Virus record (IMG/VR): IMGVR_UViG_3300020171_000057
Span: 1 to 44,482 of that record
Origin: a virus
Strand: one strand, 5' to 3'
Length of the DNA stretch: 44,482 bases
Of this stretch, positions 31,886 through 38,570 are shown in pieces; the first letter of the stretch is position 1, and every line of letters starts with the position of its first letter. Made by a program: the position numbers and the translations under genes. The notes under the pieces were generated by a model. It saw nothing but the letters and a program-made list of their open reading frames with translations, had not been told where the DNA came from and did no database searches.

Positions 31886-32331
31886 AATGCCTCCTTTTTT
31901 TTGTAATATTCCAGTTTATCCAGTAAATCTGCCTTCAATAATTTTAGATCGCTTGTATATATCGGCTTACAATAAATCCTATCCTGCATTTCAAGCCACT
32001 CGACTTTTTCAAGGCCGATTTTCCTGATTAACCACTCACGATAAAGATGTGGGCGCTTATGAAACAGGAACAGGTGAACGCCGCCATTGAGTAAAACCAC
32101 GTTATCAAGATTGTGCCTTAAATGAATATTGGAACGTGTTATATAGTGAGAAACTTGCAAGTTATCGGTCTTGCCTGAATATAGGCAGACTTTATCACGG
32201 AGTTTAAGAATATCGCGGATAATCTGGTCAAGTTGCGCTATAAGCATAGCCCGCTCACTCTTGGAGTTCTTGCGTAAAGGACTCCGCTTTAAAACTGATT
32301 TGCCGCGCTTGAGCCAACTTCTCTTTAACAT
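31882..32331 (-). CDS. NinG/Rap-like recombination endonuclease
   Basis: The N-terminus of this 149-residue protein (MLKRSWLKRGKSVLKRSPLR) is the basic start typical of NinG. It is followed by RDKVCLYSGKTDNLQVSHYI, TRSNIHLRHNLDNV, NGGVHLFLFHKRPHLYREWL and IGLEKVEWLE, the order seen in lambda NinG (Rap), an HNH-like nuclease acting on recombination intermediates. It lacks the multi-cysteine zinc finger of the longer homologues. It is coupled to the methyltransferase gene by a 7-base overlap and belongs to the same recombination set as the NinB-like and exonuclease genes. Confidence 0.75.
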   Translation of the reverse strand: MLKRSWLKRGKSVLKRSPLRKNSKSERAMLIAQLDQIIRDILKLRDKVCLYSGKTDNLQVSHYITRSNIHLRHNLDNVVLLNGGVHLFLFHKRPHLYREWLIRKIGLEKVEWLEMQDRIYCKPIYTSDLKLLKADLLDKLEYYKKKEAL

Positions 32332-32879
32332 CCTAACCCCCTTACATCTTTACAGGTAGACGAAACGGTGAATAGCTCTGGTTGACTATTATCTTTTATT
32401 AACCAGCTCAATATTCTTATAGTATGATAACCGCCCGGGAACAAAAACCATAGTTTCTTTCTTTTAAATCCTGCCGGTAACGGGGCGCACATATCAAGCC
32501 ATAAAATATTAGTAGTATGCTTTTTAAAATATTCTACTAATTCCCTGCGCAATATAACATCTGCCGCCACACTTGAAGTTCTACCATATTCCTCAAGTTT
32601 AGATTTTCTTTTAATCTCATAGGGCGGGTCAAGTATGATAAAATCCCATTGCCTTGTATCGGTTTTTATAAAATCCAATATATCCTGTCTTTTAGTCGCC
32701 TCCGGGCGTTCAATATCAATTCGTTCTTCCCCTATCTTTGAAACCCCGCTAAATAAATGTAAAACCTTGCCATAAATAACCTCTCTTATTATATTGTTTA
32801 CCACCGGTGTAAATGCTCCGGGATACCCTGTAATATTGTTCCCTAATCCACATATCTCTATATCAAAAGTCTTATTCAT
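32325..32879 (-). CDS. DNA adenine-type methyltransferase (DPPY)
   Basis: ATG 32879 follows AAAGGAG at the usual spacing and gives 184 residues; the longer frame from TTG is less likely. Motif I is a variant (KVLHLFSGVSKIGEER, with an acidic residue in RIDIERPEA) and the catalytic motif is IILDPPYEIKR (84-87). An NPPY/DPPY motif means transfer of a methyl group to an exocyclic amino group, usually N6 of adenine. It is short and has no clear target-recognition domain. Likely role: modifying phage DNA against restriction. No partner restriction gene is seen. Confidence 0.75.
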   Translation of the reverse strand: MNKTFDIEICGLGNNITGYPGAFTPVVNNIIREVIYGKVLHLFSGVSKIGEERIDIERPEATKRQDILDFIKTDTRQWDFIILDPPYEIKRKSKLEEYGRTSSVAADVILRRELVEYFKKHTTNILWLDMCAPLPAGFKRKKLWFLFPGGYHTIRILSWLIKDNSQPELFTVSSTCKDVRGLGC

Positions 32880-32901
32880 ATCTCCTTTATGCAAGCAGTT
32901 A

Positions 32902-33279
32902 CTAATCTTTATCCATATTTTTTATAATAGGATATGGTGGTTTATCTCTATCAGAAATATCTATTTTCTTTAATCCTTCTTCGCGCGAAAAAGCCATAGT
33001 CCCATTTACCCTAACAGGACAATCAAATAATTCCCCATTTTTGGCTTTTTTCCAACAATCCTTTGCCATATTTTTGCCATAAGCAAAATCGCATTCAGTA
33101 TTTCCGCATACACAACCAGGACAATTTCTATCATAAAAACGATAAAGATTAACATAATTTTTTAAATTCTTTAAGCTTTCATCAACAATGAATTCCTGCA
33201 AATTATAACCAAACATATCTTTTAAAGCACCTCTCATGGCTTCTTCAAAATCACCTTTACTATAAATATATTCATTCAT
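32902..33279 (-). CDS. Cysteine-rich protein, function unknown
   Basis: This 125-residue protein has a helical N-terminus (DFEEAMRGALKDMFGYNLQE) and a cysteine cluster (RNCPGCVCGNTECDFAYG, then KDCWKKAKNGELFDCPVRV), probably one or two metal sites. The start overlaps the upstream stop by ATGA. It lies in the replication-recombination block. No family recognised. Confidence 0.58.
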   Translation of the reverse strand: MNEYIYSKGDFEEAMRGALKDMFGYNLQEFIVDESLKNLKNYVNLYRFYDRNCPGCVCGNTECDFAYGKNMAKDCWKKAKNGELFDCPVRVNGTMAFSREEGLKKIDISDRDKPPYPIIKNMDKD

Positions 33280-33575
33280 TTTCCAACTCCTTTCACTAAT
33301 TCCCTTATATTCTTACAGTTAGACAATTTATTTAATTCTACGCTTTCGGTAATATTTTGCTTGGCGTTATAATCCGCCCAGCACTCTTTGGCAGTCCGCA
33401 TAAACCACGCCCATTTGTTTATAATATGAGCTTTGTTTTTGAGATAGCTTTCACAGATAGTCATAATCACTTCTTCGGGTAGTTTTATATTTTCCTTATT
33501 GAGCTTGCCTAAATATTTGTAGATAGGGAAGTCTTTGTAAACTTTAACCATAATGTCCTCTGTATCTTTATTCAT
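33276..33575 (-). CDS. Replication-related small helical protein (tentative)
   Basis: This 99-residue protein has LPEEVIMTICESYLKNKAHI followed by NKWAWFMRTAKECWADYNAK. This resembles, by eye, the C-terminal region of phage replication-initiator or helicase-loader proteins, in which a helical segment with N-x-x-x-W-F precedes a basic end. The N-terminal winged helix such proteins have is missing here, but a separate gene at 34554-34895 has it. A split initiator is thus possible. It overlaps both neighbours. Confidence 0.45.
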   Translation of the reverse strand: MNKDTEDIMVKVYKDFPIYKYLGKLNKENIKLPEEVIMTICESYLKNKAHIINKWAWFMRTAKECWADYNAKQNITESVELNKLSNCKNIRELVKGVGK

Positions 33576-33777
33576 CGTTTCTTGCTTGCCATTTTTTATA
33601 ATCTATAATTATAAAATTCCTTAACTGCCCTGGCATTAGTGCAACCAATTTTCCTATTTTCGGATTACGCCTGATACAAACCATACCAGATAATTTAAGA
33701 CAAACCCACCACGGAGTAGCTTTATCTACTTTAGTATTTAAGATATAATCGCCCTTATGAACATCTTTAAATTTCAT
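33568..33777 (-). CDS. Small protein, function unknown
   Basis: ATG 33777 follows AAGGAG; an in-frame GTG 6 bases earlier is less well placed. The 69-residue protein (MKFKDVHKGDYILNTKVDKA) has a compact beta pattern, with PWWVCLKLSGMVCIRR and FIIIDYKKWQ. It overlaps the next gene by 8 bases. No family recognised. Confidence 0.55.
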   Translation of the reverse strand: MKFKDVHKGDYILNTKVDKATPWWVCLKLSGMVCIRRNPKIGKLVALMPGQLRNFIIIDYKKWQARNDE

Positions 33778-33802
33778 ACCCACTCCTTTTTTATTTCACT
33801 AT

Positions 33803-33970
33803 TCATTTTGTAACTATCCCCCCATCTTCATCTTGACATTCAGGGTGTTCCTTGCAGATAACTTTCAAGATACACCAGACGCTCATATCTTTATTATGCA
33901 GGATTATTTTATCGCCTACATCAGTATTTCGTATCGCTTGTAAAATTGCGTAACCTTTCGGGAATGGCAT
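33803..33970 (-). CDS. 55-residue protein, function unknown
   Basis: It starts at ATG 33970, sharing one base with the upstream stop (TAATG). The protein (MPFPKGYAILQAIRNTDVGD, with IILHNKDMSVWCILKVICKE) resembles a small beta-barrel, possibly of the SH3-like size class. Like its neighbour at 33568-33777 it contains a W-C-(I/V)-L-K pattern, hinting at relatedness. Function unknown. Confidence 0.5.
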   Translation of the reverse strand: MPFPKGYAILQAIRNTDVGDKIILHNKDMSVWCILKVICKEHPECQDEDGGIVTK

Positions 33971-34257
33971 TATCCCACCTCTTGCATTTCTGGATATTTT
34001 TCAGAATTTTTATATACTCTCAAAGCAGTTACCTCATATGATTTGCCTATATCTCTTTTTTCTTTCCAGTAATGGTCAAAATTGCAACATTGCCCTAACA
34101 TCATCATCCGCCCTATGCCAGCAATAGCATTTTTATAGCTCCCGACTCTTACTATCTGTTCAGCTACAACCAACGCCCTTAAAGCTATTTCTTCCCTACC
34201 CATTTTTCCACCCATTGCTTTTAATTCCTTACTTATTGTTAAATCATAAATAGCCAT
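33970..34257 (-). CDS. Small protein, function unknown
   Basis: This 95-residue protein (MAIYDLTISKELKAMGGKMG) has a helical core with VAEQIVRVGSYKNAIAGIGR and HYWKEKRDIGKSYEVTALRV. The start shares one base with the upstream stop (TAATG). It lies behind the repeat array and the initiator-like gene and may take part in replication, but no motif supports this directly. Confidence 0.55.
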   Translation of the reverse strand: MAIYDLTISKELKAMGGKMGREEIALRALVVAEQIVRVGSYKNAIAGIGRMMMLGQCCNFDHYWKEKRDIGKSYEVTALRVYKNSEKYPEMQEVG

Positions 34258-34466
34258 TATTTTTCTCCTTTTTTTCTTATTTTATAAATTTTTTTAGGGC
34301 GATTTAATGCTATTGCCCCTTCGTTAGGGTCATTTGCCATACAAAGCCTTGCCTCTGGACAACCACAATCAGGAAAAGTGCATTCAGAGGTCAACTTTCC
34401 TTTCGCAAGCGATGTCGCTTTCCTTTCGCAAGCGATGTCGCTTTCCTTTCGGCATAATGGTTTCAT
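34257..34466 (-). CDS. Small cysteine-rich protein encoded partly by the repeat array
   Basis: The frame is open from 34499. ATG 34466 behind AAAGGAAAG gives 69 residues; TTG 34400 is another possible start that would leave only the conserved-looking part. The first third (RKESDIACERKATSLAKGK) is the translation of the 23-bp tandem repeats. The rest has ECTFPDCGCPEARLCMAN, a cysteine motif seen in small phage proteins, then a basic end. The number of repeats therefore changes the protein length. Function unknown; metal binding expected. Confidence 0.5.
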   Translation of the reverse strand: MKPLCRKESDIACERKATSLAKGKLTSECTFPDCGCPEARLCMANDPNEGAIALNRPKKIYKIRKKGEK

Positions 34467-34530
34467 TCGTCGCTTTCCTTTCGCAAGCGAGCCAAGCACA
34501 ACCCTGTTTTTTCTCTCGCTTTCCTTTCGC
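34395..34530. repeat. Iteron-like repeat array next to the initiator-like gene
   Basis: A 23-bp unit, CTTTCCTTTCGCAAGCGATG plus TCG, occurs twice in perfect tandem (34395-34417 and 34418-34440), followed by partial copies at 34441-34451, 34473-34491 and 34519-34530 that keep CTTTCCTTTCG. The unit contains the inverted repeat AAGCGA/TCGCTT. The array lies about 25 bp downstream of a winged-helix initiator-like gene, as iterons of replication origins do. On the minus strand each unit also reads AAAGGAAAG, a ribosome-site-like sequence. Confidence 0.7.
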
Positions 34531-34553
34531 CAATCATTATATATATCTCCATA

Positions 34554-34895
34554 TCATACAACCTTACTGTTATAATAAAAATCCTTATACTTACCAATAA
34601 ACTTATACTTACTTACTCCTTGAAATAATCCGCCTTTTTTAGTATTTTCTATCCAGCTATTATCTAAAAGCTCTTTTAAAGCTCGGCTCATAGCTTTTGA
34701 ACCCATTATACCTTTCATCTGGCTATAAGTAACTTGGGTTTCTTTTGAATTTGAATAATCCCAATAATTCCTTAAATAAAGCCAGAGTATTTTTGCTCCG
34801 CTTGTTAATTTCTTCCACTCTACATCTTGTAATAGGTCTTTCCGCACCATAATAAAAGGCGGTAGTTTTACTTTCCCTCGTTTGAATTGGCTCAT
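34554..34895 (-). CDS. Replication-initiator-like winged-helix protein
   Basis: This 113-residue protein matches the N-terminal DNA-binding domain of phage replication initiators and replisome organisers: LPPFIMVRKDLLQDVEWKKL, TSGAKILWLYLRNYWDYSNS, TYSQMKGIMGSKAMSRALKE (recognition helix), LLDNSWIENTKKGGLF. It stops right after the wing (KYKFIGKYKDFYYNSKVV), so the C-terminal helicase-loading part is missing or encoded elsewhere. It is expressed from promoter P-E4 behind leader E4, with no ribosome site between terminator and start. It would bind the repeat array just downstream. Confidence 0.68.
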   Translation of the reverse strand: MSQFKRGKVKLPPFIMVRKDLLQDVEWKKLTSGAKILWLYLRNYWDYSNSKETQVTYSQMKGIMGSKAMSRALKELLDNSWIENTKKGGLFQGVSKYKFIGKYKDFYYNSKVV

Positions 34896-34905
34896 ATATC
34901 ATAAA

Positions 34906-35037
34906 TTAAAAACCTTGCAGGTGAACAATGCTTTTAACATTATTCTTTAAGCTGGGGAGCGCCTGCAAGGCAAAATAAAAGCGACGATTTAATTCTCCGT
35001 CGCTGATTTTTTGATTGTTTATAGTTATATTATTCAT
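34906..35037 (-). CDS. E4 leader peptide
   Basis: ATG 35037 stands 5 bases after GGGGAGCG, which is strand A1 and also the only ribosome-site-like sequence. The 43-residue frame (MNNITINNQKISDGELNRRF, ending SIVHLQGF) crosses the H hairpin, B1, A2 and B2 and stops in the T-run, 10 bases before the initiator-like gene. Pairing of A1 with A2 would hide its ribosome site. Peptide function unknown. Confidence 0.5.
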   Translation of the reverse strand: MNNITINNQKISDGELNRRFYFALQALPSLKNNVKSIVHLQGF

Positions 35038-35050
35038 TTTCACGCTCCCC
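34913..35050 (-). promoter_or_regulatory. Pseudoknot leader RNA E4 ahead of the initiator-like gene
   Basis: In RNA order: A1 GGGGAGCG (35050-35043), hairpin GCGACG/CGTCGC (35003-34981), B1 CCTTGCAGG (34970-34962), A2 CGCTCCCC (34961-34954, directly next to B1), B2 CCTGCAAGG (34921-34913), then TTTTTAATTT. A1/A2 is 8 of 8 and B1/B2 9 of 9. The crossing order A1-B1-A2-B2 is that of E1-E3. Stem B plus T-run has the form of an intrinsic terminator in front of a replication gene. Confidence 0.75.
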
Positions 35051-35062
35051 GATTATGATAAT

Positions 35063-35091
35063 AGTATACATTATCTTTTAAATCCTGTCAA
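35063..35091 (-). promoter_or_regulatory. Consensus sigma70 promoter P-E4
   Basis: TTGACA (35091-35086), 17 bp, TATACT (35068-35063). The TGA of the -35 box is the stop codon of the upstream 56-residue gene. RNA would start just before strand A1 of leader E4. Confidence 0.88.
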
Positions 35092-35258
35092 GCACTATTA
35101 ACATAATTCTTTCTACTCTTTCTACTATCATTAGGAGACAATATTTCATATCCCAATTCTTTTAATACACCATAAAGATAGTTTATATCCACTTCTATTT
35201 TACCTGTAATATCAAAATTATAAACTGATATAAGCCTACCTTCAAGTATTATTTTCAT
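35088..35258 (-). CDS. 56-residue protein, function unknown
   Basis: It starts at ATG 35258 with a GGAA-type ribosome site. The protein (MKIILEGRLISVYNFDITGK, IEVDINYLYGVLKELGYEIL) looks like a beta-alpha unit with a basic tail. Its stop is part of the -35 box of promoter P-E4. The 64 bases between this gene and the radical SAM gene hold nothing that I recognise. Confidence 0.5.
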   Translation of the reverse strand: MKIILEGRLISVYNFDITGKIEVDINYLYGVLKELGYEILSPNDSRKSRKNYVNSA

Positions 35259-35322
35259 ATATTTCCATAGAACTAACGTAAATTCATCTTATATACACCG
35301 TTGATATTGTTATGATCATAGC

Positions 35323-36117
35323 TTACTTCATTCTACTTCTTGTAATTGCAGGTCTTGACCATCTTCTTTGAAATCTTTTCCACGCCTTTGAATAATTTAT
35401 AGAATTTTCTTTATTTTTAAATAATTGGGCGAAAGGTTTACAACCTATGCGCCACACTTCTTTAAGGCGATGGATATTTTCTCTTGCGTTATCTCCTATC
35501 AATACAAAACAATATAAATTATCACGTTTAAATCCAGCTTTTTGTAATATAGCTACCGCTTTTCTTAGTGGTTCAATAGCATTTGGAGTATCACAAGCAA
35601 GCCATAATGATTTAATCCTTAATCCTCTTAAATCTTCAGCGATCCTCGGAGTTATCCTATATTTTTCAAGCCCACCCTTAAATTCAATAGCTTTTTGTTT
35701 TTTAAGCATATCCATTACTAACCGCCAATGCTTATCTGAACAAGCAAGGATATTATTATCTTGGATAATATTACCCTCTGGAAAGTCATCAAATTCTATA
35801 AGCCCTCGCCTTACCATACAAAAACTACAATTATTAGGGCAACCTCTTGAAGTAATTGTAATACCATTTTTAAGATATATGCCTATTTTAAATGGTTGTT
35901 CACTCTCGCCATCTATCGCCACTCCCCCTATTTTGACTTTACCTTTTGTTCTCCAAGCGGATGCTAACCTATGCGCCTTTTTAATATCCCAAGTGAATGT
36001 TGTTGATATATGAATTTCGTCATATATAGGTGTAAACAAATCTGGCTCATCAAAATAAGCGTCTTTATCATCAGGCGACATGCTTGTTTTAGTGGGAAAT
36101 ACTCTTGCTATTTTCAT
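35323..36117 (-). CDS. Radical SAM protein
   Basis: This 264-residue protein has TSRGCPNNCSFCMVRRG with the CX3CX2C iron-sulfur motif (Cys93, 97, 100), followed by barrel-like segments: NNILACSDKHWRLVMDML, KAIEFKGGLEKYRITPRIAE, IKSLWLACDTPNAIEPLRKA, FKRDNLYCFVLIGDNARENI, VWRIGCKPFAQLF. The enzymes cleave S-adenosylmethionine to start radical reactions. The N-terminal 85 residues resemble a shortened B12-binding-like lead-in but are too short for the domain. No partner or substrate is shown by neighbours; nucleic-acid modification is a guess. It is tandem with small early genes. Confidence 0.83.
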   Translation of the reverse strand: MKIARVFPTKTSMSPDDKDAYFDEPDLFTPIYDEIHISTTFTWDIKKAHRLASAWRTKGKVKIGGVAIDGESEQPFKIGIYLKNGITITSRGCPNNCSFCMVRRGLIEFDDFPEGNIIQDNNILACSDKHWRLVMDMLKKQKAIEFKGGLEKYRITPRIAEDLRGLRIKSLWLACDTPNAIEPLRKAVAILQKAGFKRDNLYCFVLIGDNARENIHRLKEVWRIGCKPFAQLFKNKENSINYSKAWKRFQRRWSRPAITRSRMK

Positions 36118-36155
36118 AATTCCATCTTCGGCTTACTTAAGAGAAGGGTCATAGG

Positions 36156-36344
36156 TTAAATGTTTTTTAAATAGCTATCTGCTAACTTTCCTTCTAATTC
36201 TGATACAATAGCCCTTCCGATTATATAAATATCGCTTATTTCAAAAGTATTCGCTGGAGGTTTTTCTTGTTTCATCCATTTTCCTGTCTTGTCTAAATCG
36301 TATTCTCTAATATGTTTCATAACAATATCATGTATTTTACTCAT
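36156..36344 (-). CDS. Small protein, function unknown
   Basis: This 62-residue protein starts after AAAGGAG. It is helical (IHDIVMKHIREYDLDKTGKW), with FEISDIYIIGRAIVSELEGK near the end. Its ribosome site belongs to a 16-bp sequence repeated in front of the gene at 36357-36581. Function unknown. Confidence 0.55.
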   Translation of the reverse strand: MSKIHDIVMKHIREYDLDKTGKWMKQEKPPANTFEISDIYIIGRAIVSELEGKLADSYLKNI

Positions 36345-36350
36345 CGTCCT

Positions 36351-36366
36351 CTCCTTTCAGGTTATG
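36351..36366 (-). repeat. 16-bp repeated ribosome-site region, copy 1
   Basis: CTCCTTTCAGGTTATG here and at 36588-36603 are identical. On the minus strand the unit reads CATAACCTGAAAGGAG and provides the ribosome site of the following gene; here it also encodes the stop of the gene at 36357-36581. Confidence 0.75.
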
Positions 36367-36581
36367 ACATCTTTTGCTCTTTCATTAAAAGGATTTATTT
36401 TGGGCGGGTTATCTACGCCAAAAGTCCAATTAGGTTTAATTTCCGCCCACGACCAATCTTCCTTACCTTCAACACGCAAAAAGAATTTAGGTTTTTCTAT
36501 CGGCAGTTCAGGGTGTTTAAGGTCTAATAATATCTTTTCAATCTGTCCCGCTATATACTGTTTTTCTTTCATACTAAACAT
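36357..36581 (-). CDS. Small phage protein, function unknown
   Basis: This 74-residue protein starts after AGGAG at 6 bases. It has a helix (KEKQYIAGQIEKILLDLKHP) then FFLRVEGKEDWSWAEIKPNW and GVDNPPKINPFNERAKDVI. The last phrase looks like a conserved end seen in small phage proteins, but I cannot name the family. It may be a DNA-associated accessory of the recombination block. Confidence 0.55.
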   Translation of the reverse strand: MFSMKEKQYIAGQIEKILLDLKHPELPIEKPKFFLRVEGKEDWSWAEIKPNWTFGVDNPPKINPFNERAKDVIT

Positions 36582-36587
36582 AAACTA

Positions 36588-36603
36588 CTCCTTTCAGGTT
36601 ATG
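36588..36603 (-). repeat. 16-bp repeated ribosome-site region, copy 2
   Basis: Identical to 36351-36366. It stands between the winged-helix gene and the 74-residue gene, 240 bp from copy 1, so the pair brackets one whole gene. Confidence 0.75.
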
Positions 36604-36615
36604 GGGTATAGGGGG

Positions 36616-36858
36616 TTACCTATCATTAGGATAAACACTCCATACATCCTCTTTAGTCTTACCATATACCATTTCCTTAATATCATCACGCATACGCCAG
36701 ATTAAGCCTTTTTTTGCCAAATCCCGCGCATCCCTTGAAGCCCTGTCGGGATGATAAATAGATACTCCAAAGGCGCAGACTTCCGAAGTCCTGGCCCTAC
36801 CCTTACTCGTTATAAATCTGTAAACCTGTTCTTTTTTGCTTAAATATAGGTCTGTCAT
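36616..36858 (-). CDS. Winged helix-turn-helix protein
   Basis: This 80-residue protein is one DNA-binding domain: KKEQVYRFITSKGRARTSEV (helices 1-2), FGVSIYHPDRASRDARDLAK (recognition helix), KGLIWRMRDDIKEMVYGKTK (wing). It may regulate early genes or act in recombination. It overlaps the NinB-like gene by ATGA. It is one of the few candidate transcription regulators in the genome, and no classical phage repressor was found. Confidence 0.62.
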   Translation of the reverse strand: MTDLYLSKKEQVYRFITSKGRARTSEVCAFGVSIYHPDRASRDARDLAKKGLIWRMRDDIKEMVYGKTKEDVWSVYPNDR

Positions 36859-37487
36859 TGATTTAAAAGTTTTTCTATGATTAGAGTATCTAAGCGTTCA
36901 CATTCTTCTTGCGTCAAGTCTCTAGGTTCACGCCCGCCAAAATTATCACTACACAACTTCATAAGGTTTGCCTGAGTCACGCTGCCCTTACCGACCCAAC
37001 CCATTAACTCCTCTAAAGTTTCAGGGCTGACTAACTGCGTCTTTCGGGCCTCGGTGTCTTTGGCTAACTGTTCTCTATATTCCTTTACCTCGCCAGAAGC
37101 AATGTCCACTTCTTCAGGGTCAGGGATTACTATGCCCAAATCTTCTGAAGCAAATTGCCTTATACTTTCAACATAAGCGGTAAATGCTACGGTATCTAAA
37201 GAAGTAGTTGAGCGCACAACAGGGAATTTGCCGAGATTATCAATTAAAAACATTGCCCTCATTGAGTCGTGGATTTCGTCAACTGTATAGCCGGTATGAT
37301 CGCTGATGAGTTTATAACAAACTGCCCAAAGATATCGATTCTGTGGAAGTGTCCTATCCTTTTTATGCCTGCGGACAATGACATCTACATTTTTTCCTTC
37401 AAGCAAGGTAAGATAATCGTTGAATAAACCCAGATTATCAAAGACTACCTTACCTGTTGAGATTATCGCTCGGAATATTGGACTCAT
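36855..37487 (-). CDS. NinB/Orf-like recombination mediator
   Basis: Residues 1-130 of this 210-residue protein carry the NinB pattern: RRHKKDRTLPQNRYLWAVCY, DHTGYTVDEIHDSMRAMFLI, TTSLDTVAFTAYVESIRQFA, DLGIVIPDPE. Lambda NinB (Orf) binds single-stranded DNA and SSB and helps load recombinase. Residues 135-210 are an extension not in lambda Orf (LVSPETLEELMGWVGKG, DLTQEECERLDTLIIEKL) that looks like a small helical module. It directly follows the SSB-like gene, consistent with a shared role. Confidence 0.72.
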   Translation of the reverse strand: MSPIFRAIISTGKVVFDNLGLFNDYLTLLEGKNVDVIVRRHKKDRTLPQNRYLWAVCYKLISDHTGYTVDEIHDSMRAMFLIDNLGKFPVVRSTTSLDTVAFTAYVESIRQFASEDLGIVIPDPEEVDIASGEVKEYREQLAKDTEARKTQLVSPETLEELMGWVGKGSVTQANLMKLCSDNFGGREPRDLTQEECERLDTLIIEKLLNQ

Positions 37488-37489
37488 AG

Positions 37490-37804
37490 TTAAAATGGAG
37501 CTTCTTCTCCTGCCTTTGATTGAGCGCCTATTATCTCTACTTCGTATTTAGTATCCATAGACTGCCCTGTTTTCGTAACCTTAATTTTACTTCCGACAGG
37601 TATCGCATCCATTAACTCGGCAAGCCTGACAGATTGAGAGTCAAAAGTTTTATCATCAATCTTGTACCTCATAACTTCTTTTTCCTCGCCAAAAGTTTCT
37701 TTAACAATGCTTTTCATTCCTCCAAAAATCCCTTCAATAATCCCGTCTTCATCAAACTTGACAAATGAAGAATTGCGTTTCGCAAAATCTTTACCGATAC
37801 CCAT
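37490..37804 (-). CDS. Putative single-stranded DNA-binding protein
   Basis: The body of this 104-residue protein is beta-rich (RYKIDDKTFDSQSVRLAELM, KIKVTKTGQSMDTKYEVEII), compatible with an OB fold. It ends GAQSKAGEEAPF. A short acidic tail ending in Pro-Phe is the hallmark by which bacterial SSB recruits partner proteins. It lies between the RecB-like exonuclease and the NinB-like gene, which fits. It is not a typical SSB sequence, so the call depends on the tail and position. Confidence 0.6.
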   Translation of the reverse strand: MGIGKDFAKRNSSFVKFDEDGIIEGIFGGMKSIVKETFGEEKEVMRYKIDDKTFDSQSVRLAELMDAIPVGSKIKVTKTGQSMDTKYEVEIIGAQSKAGEEAPF

Positions 37805-37805
37805 T

Positions 37806-38570
37806 TTATTCTCCTTTCTGTTGTGTTTCTAATTTTAAACTCGTTGGCAAATCTATTTTCTTTGGTTCTACACCTTCCTGCTCGTTCTGCCAAATCCTAT
37901 AAGCTGACTTAAAAAGGTCAAATTTATCTTCAATCTCTGTAAACTTGTATTTCTTTTTGTTAAGACGGTATCCGACTTGAAGTATCCCAAGTTTCAATAT
38001 CTTATGGTGCATTAAAGCGTGCCTATAAGCAGATACTTGCAACTCATATTCAGGCCAGATATACTGTCCTGTTTTAAAATCTATGAGCCAAGTTTCGCCT
38101 TTAACCTGGCACAAAAAGTCAACTGTGCCAGCGTAATGTAATTCCTCGTTGAATATTGCAACCTCTCTTGTTATTATTAAAGGCTTTACTTCTTTAAACC
38201 AGTTTACAAAACTTAATAAGCACTCATATTCTTCAAGTGCTAATTCTTCCAAGTTCCCTGTCTTAGGATTAGGATATTGCATATTCATTGCGATTTCATT
38301 CCCATCTATTAAGTCCATAATGGCCGAATGAACCTTTGAACCTTTATCACCTGCGGCCTGTTTAAGGGATTCCGACTCATCCCATCCATGATTAGCGAGC
38401 CATTTATAAAACGCCACACCTTTAGGATAATGCCCGCAAATCCATGTAACAGAGGGATAGAATACATCCTGCCCTGTTTTTTCGTCGGGTTTAACATAGA
38501 ACCTCTCATCCTCACAAGTTATCTGCATTGTCTTTTTATCTTCGGAAAGATATTTAATTATTTTCTTCAT
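37806..38570 (-). CDS. RecB/Cas4-type PD-(D/E)XK exonuclease
   Basis: This 254-residue protein has the full nuclease core: GSKVHSAIMDLIDG (His81), TREVAIF (Glu136), YAGTVDFLCQ (Asp151), TWLIDFKTG (Asp164, Lys166) and YELQVSAYRHAL (Gln178, Tyr182). This is the RecB-like family that includes phage recombination exonucleases. No cysteine cluster for an iron-sulfur site is apparent. With the SSB-like, NinB-like and NinG-like genes it forms a recombination set. It overlaps the HNH gene by ATGA. Confidence 0.8.
   Translation of the reverse strand: MKKIIKYLSEDKKTMQITCEDERFYVKPDEKTGQDVFYPSVTWICGHYPKGVAFYKWLANHGWDESESLKQAAGDKGSKVHSAIMDLIDGNEIAMNMQYPNPKTGNLEELALEEYECLLSFVNWFKEVKPLIITREVAIFNEELHYAGTVDFLCQVKGETWLIDFKTGQYIWPEYELQVSAYRHALMHHKILKLGILQVGYRLNKKKYKFTEIEDKFDLFKSAYRIWQNEQEGVEPKKIDLPTSLKLETQQKGE

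Noticed and set aside
34395-34530. Tandem repeats as a CRISPR array
   Set aside because: Units are directly abutting without spacers, partly degenerate, and no cas genes are present.
35447-36013. 188-codon plus-strand frame opposite the radical SAM gene
   Set aside because: It is fully antisense to a gene with a complete catalytic motif, and no start signal or recognisable protein sequence is present.
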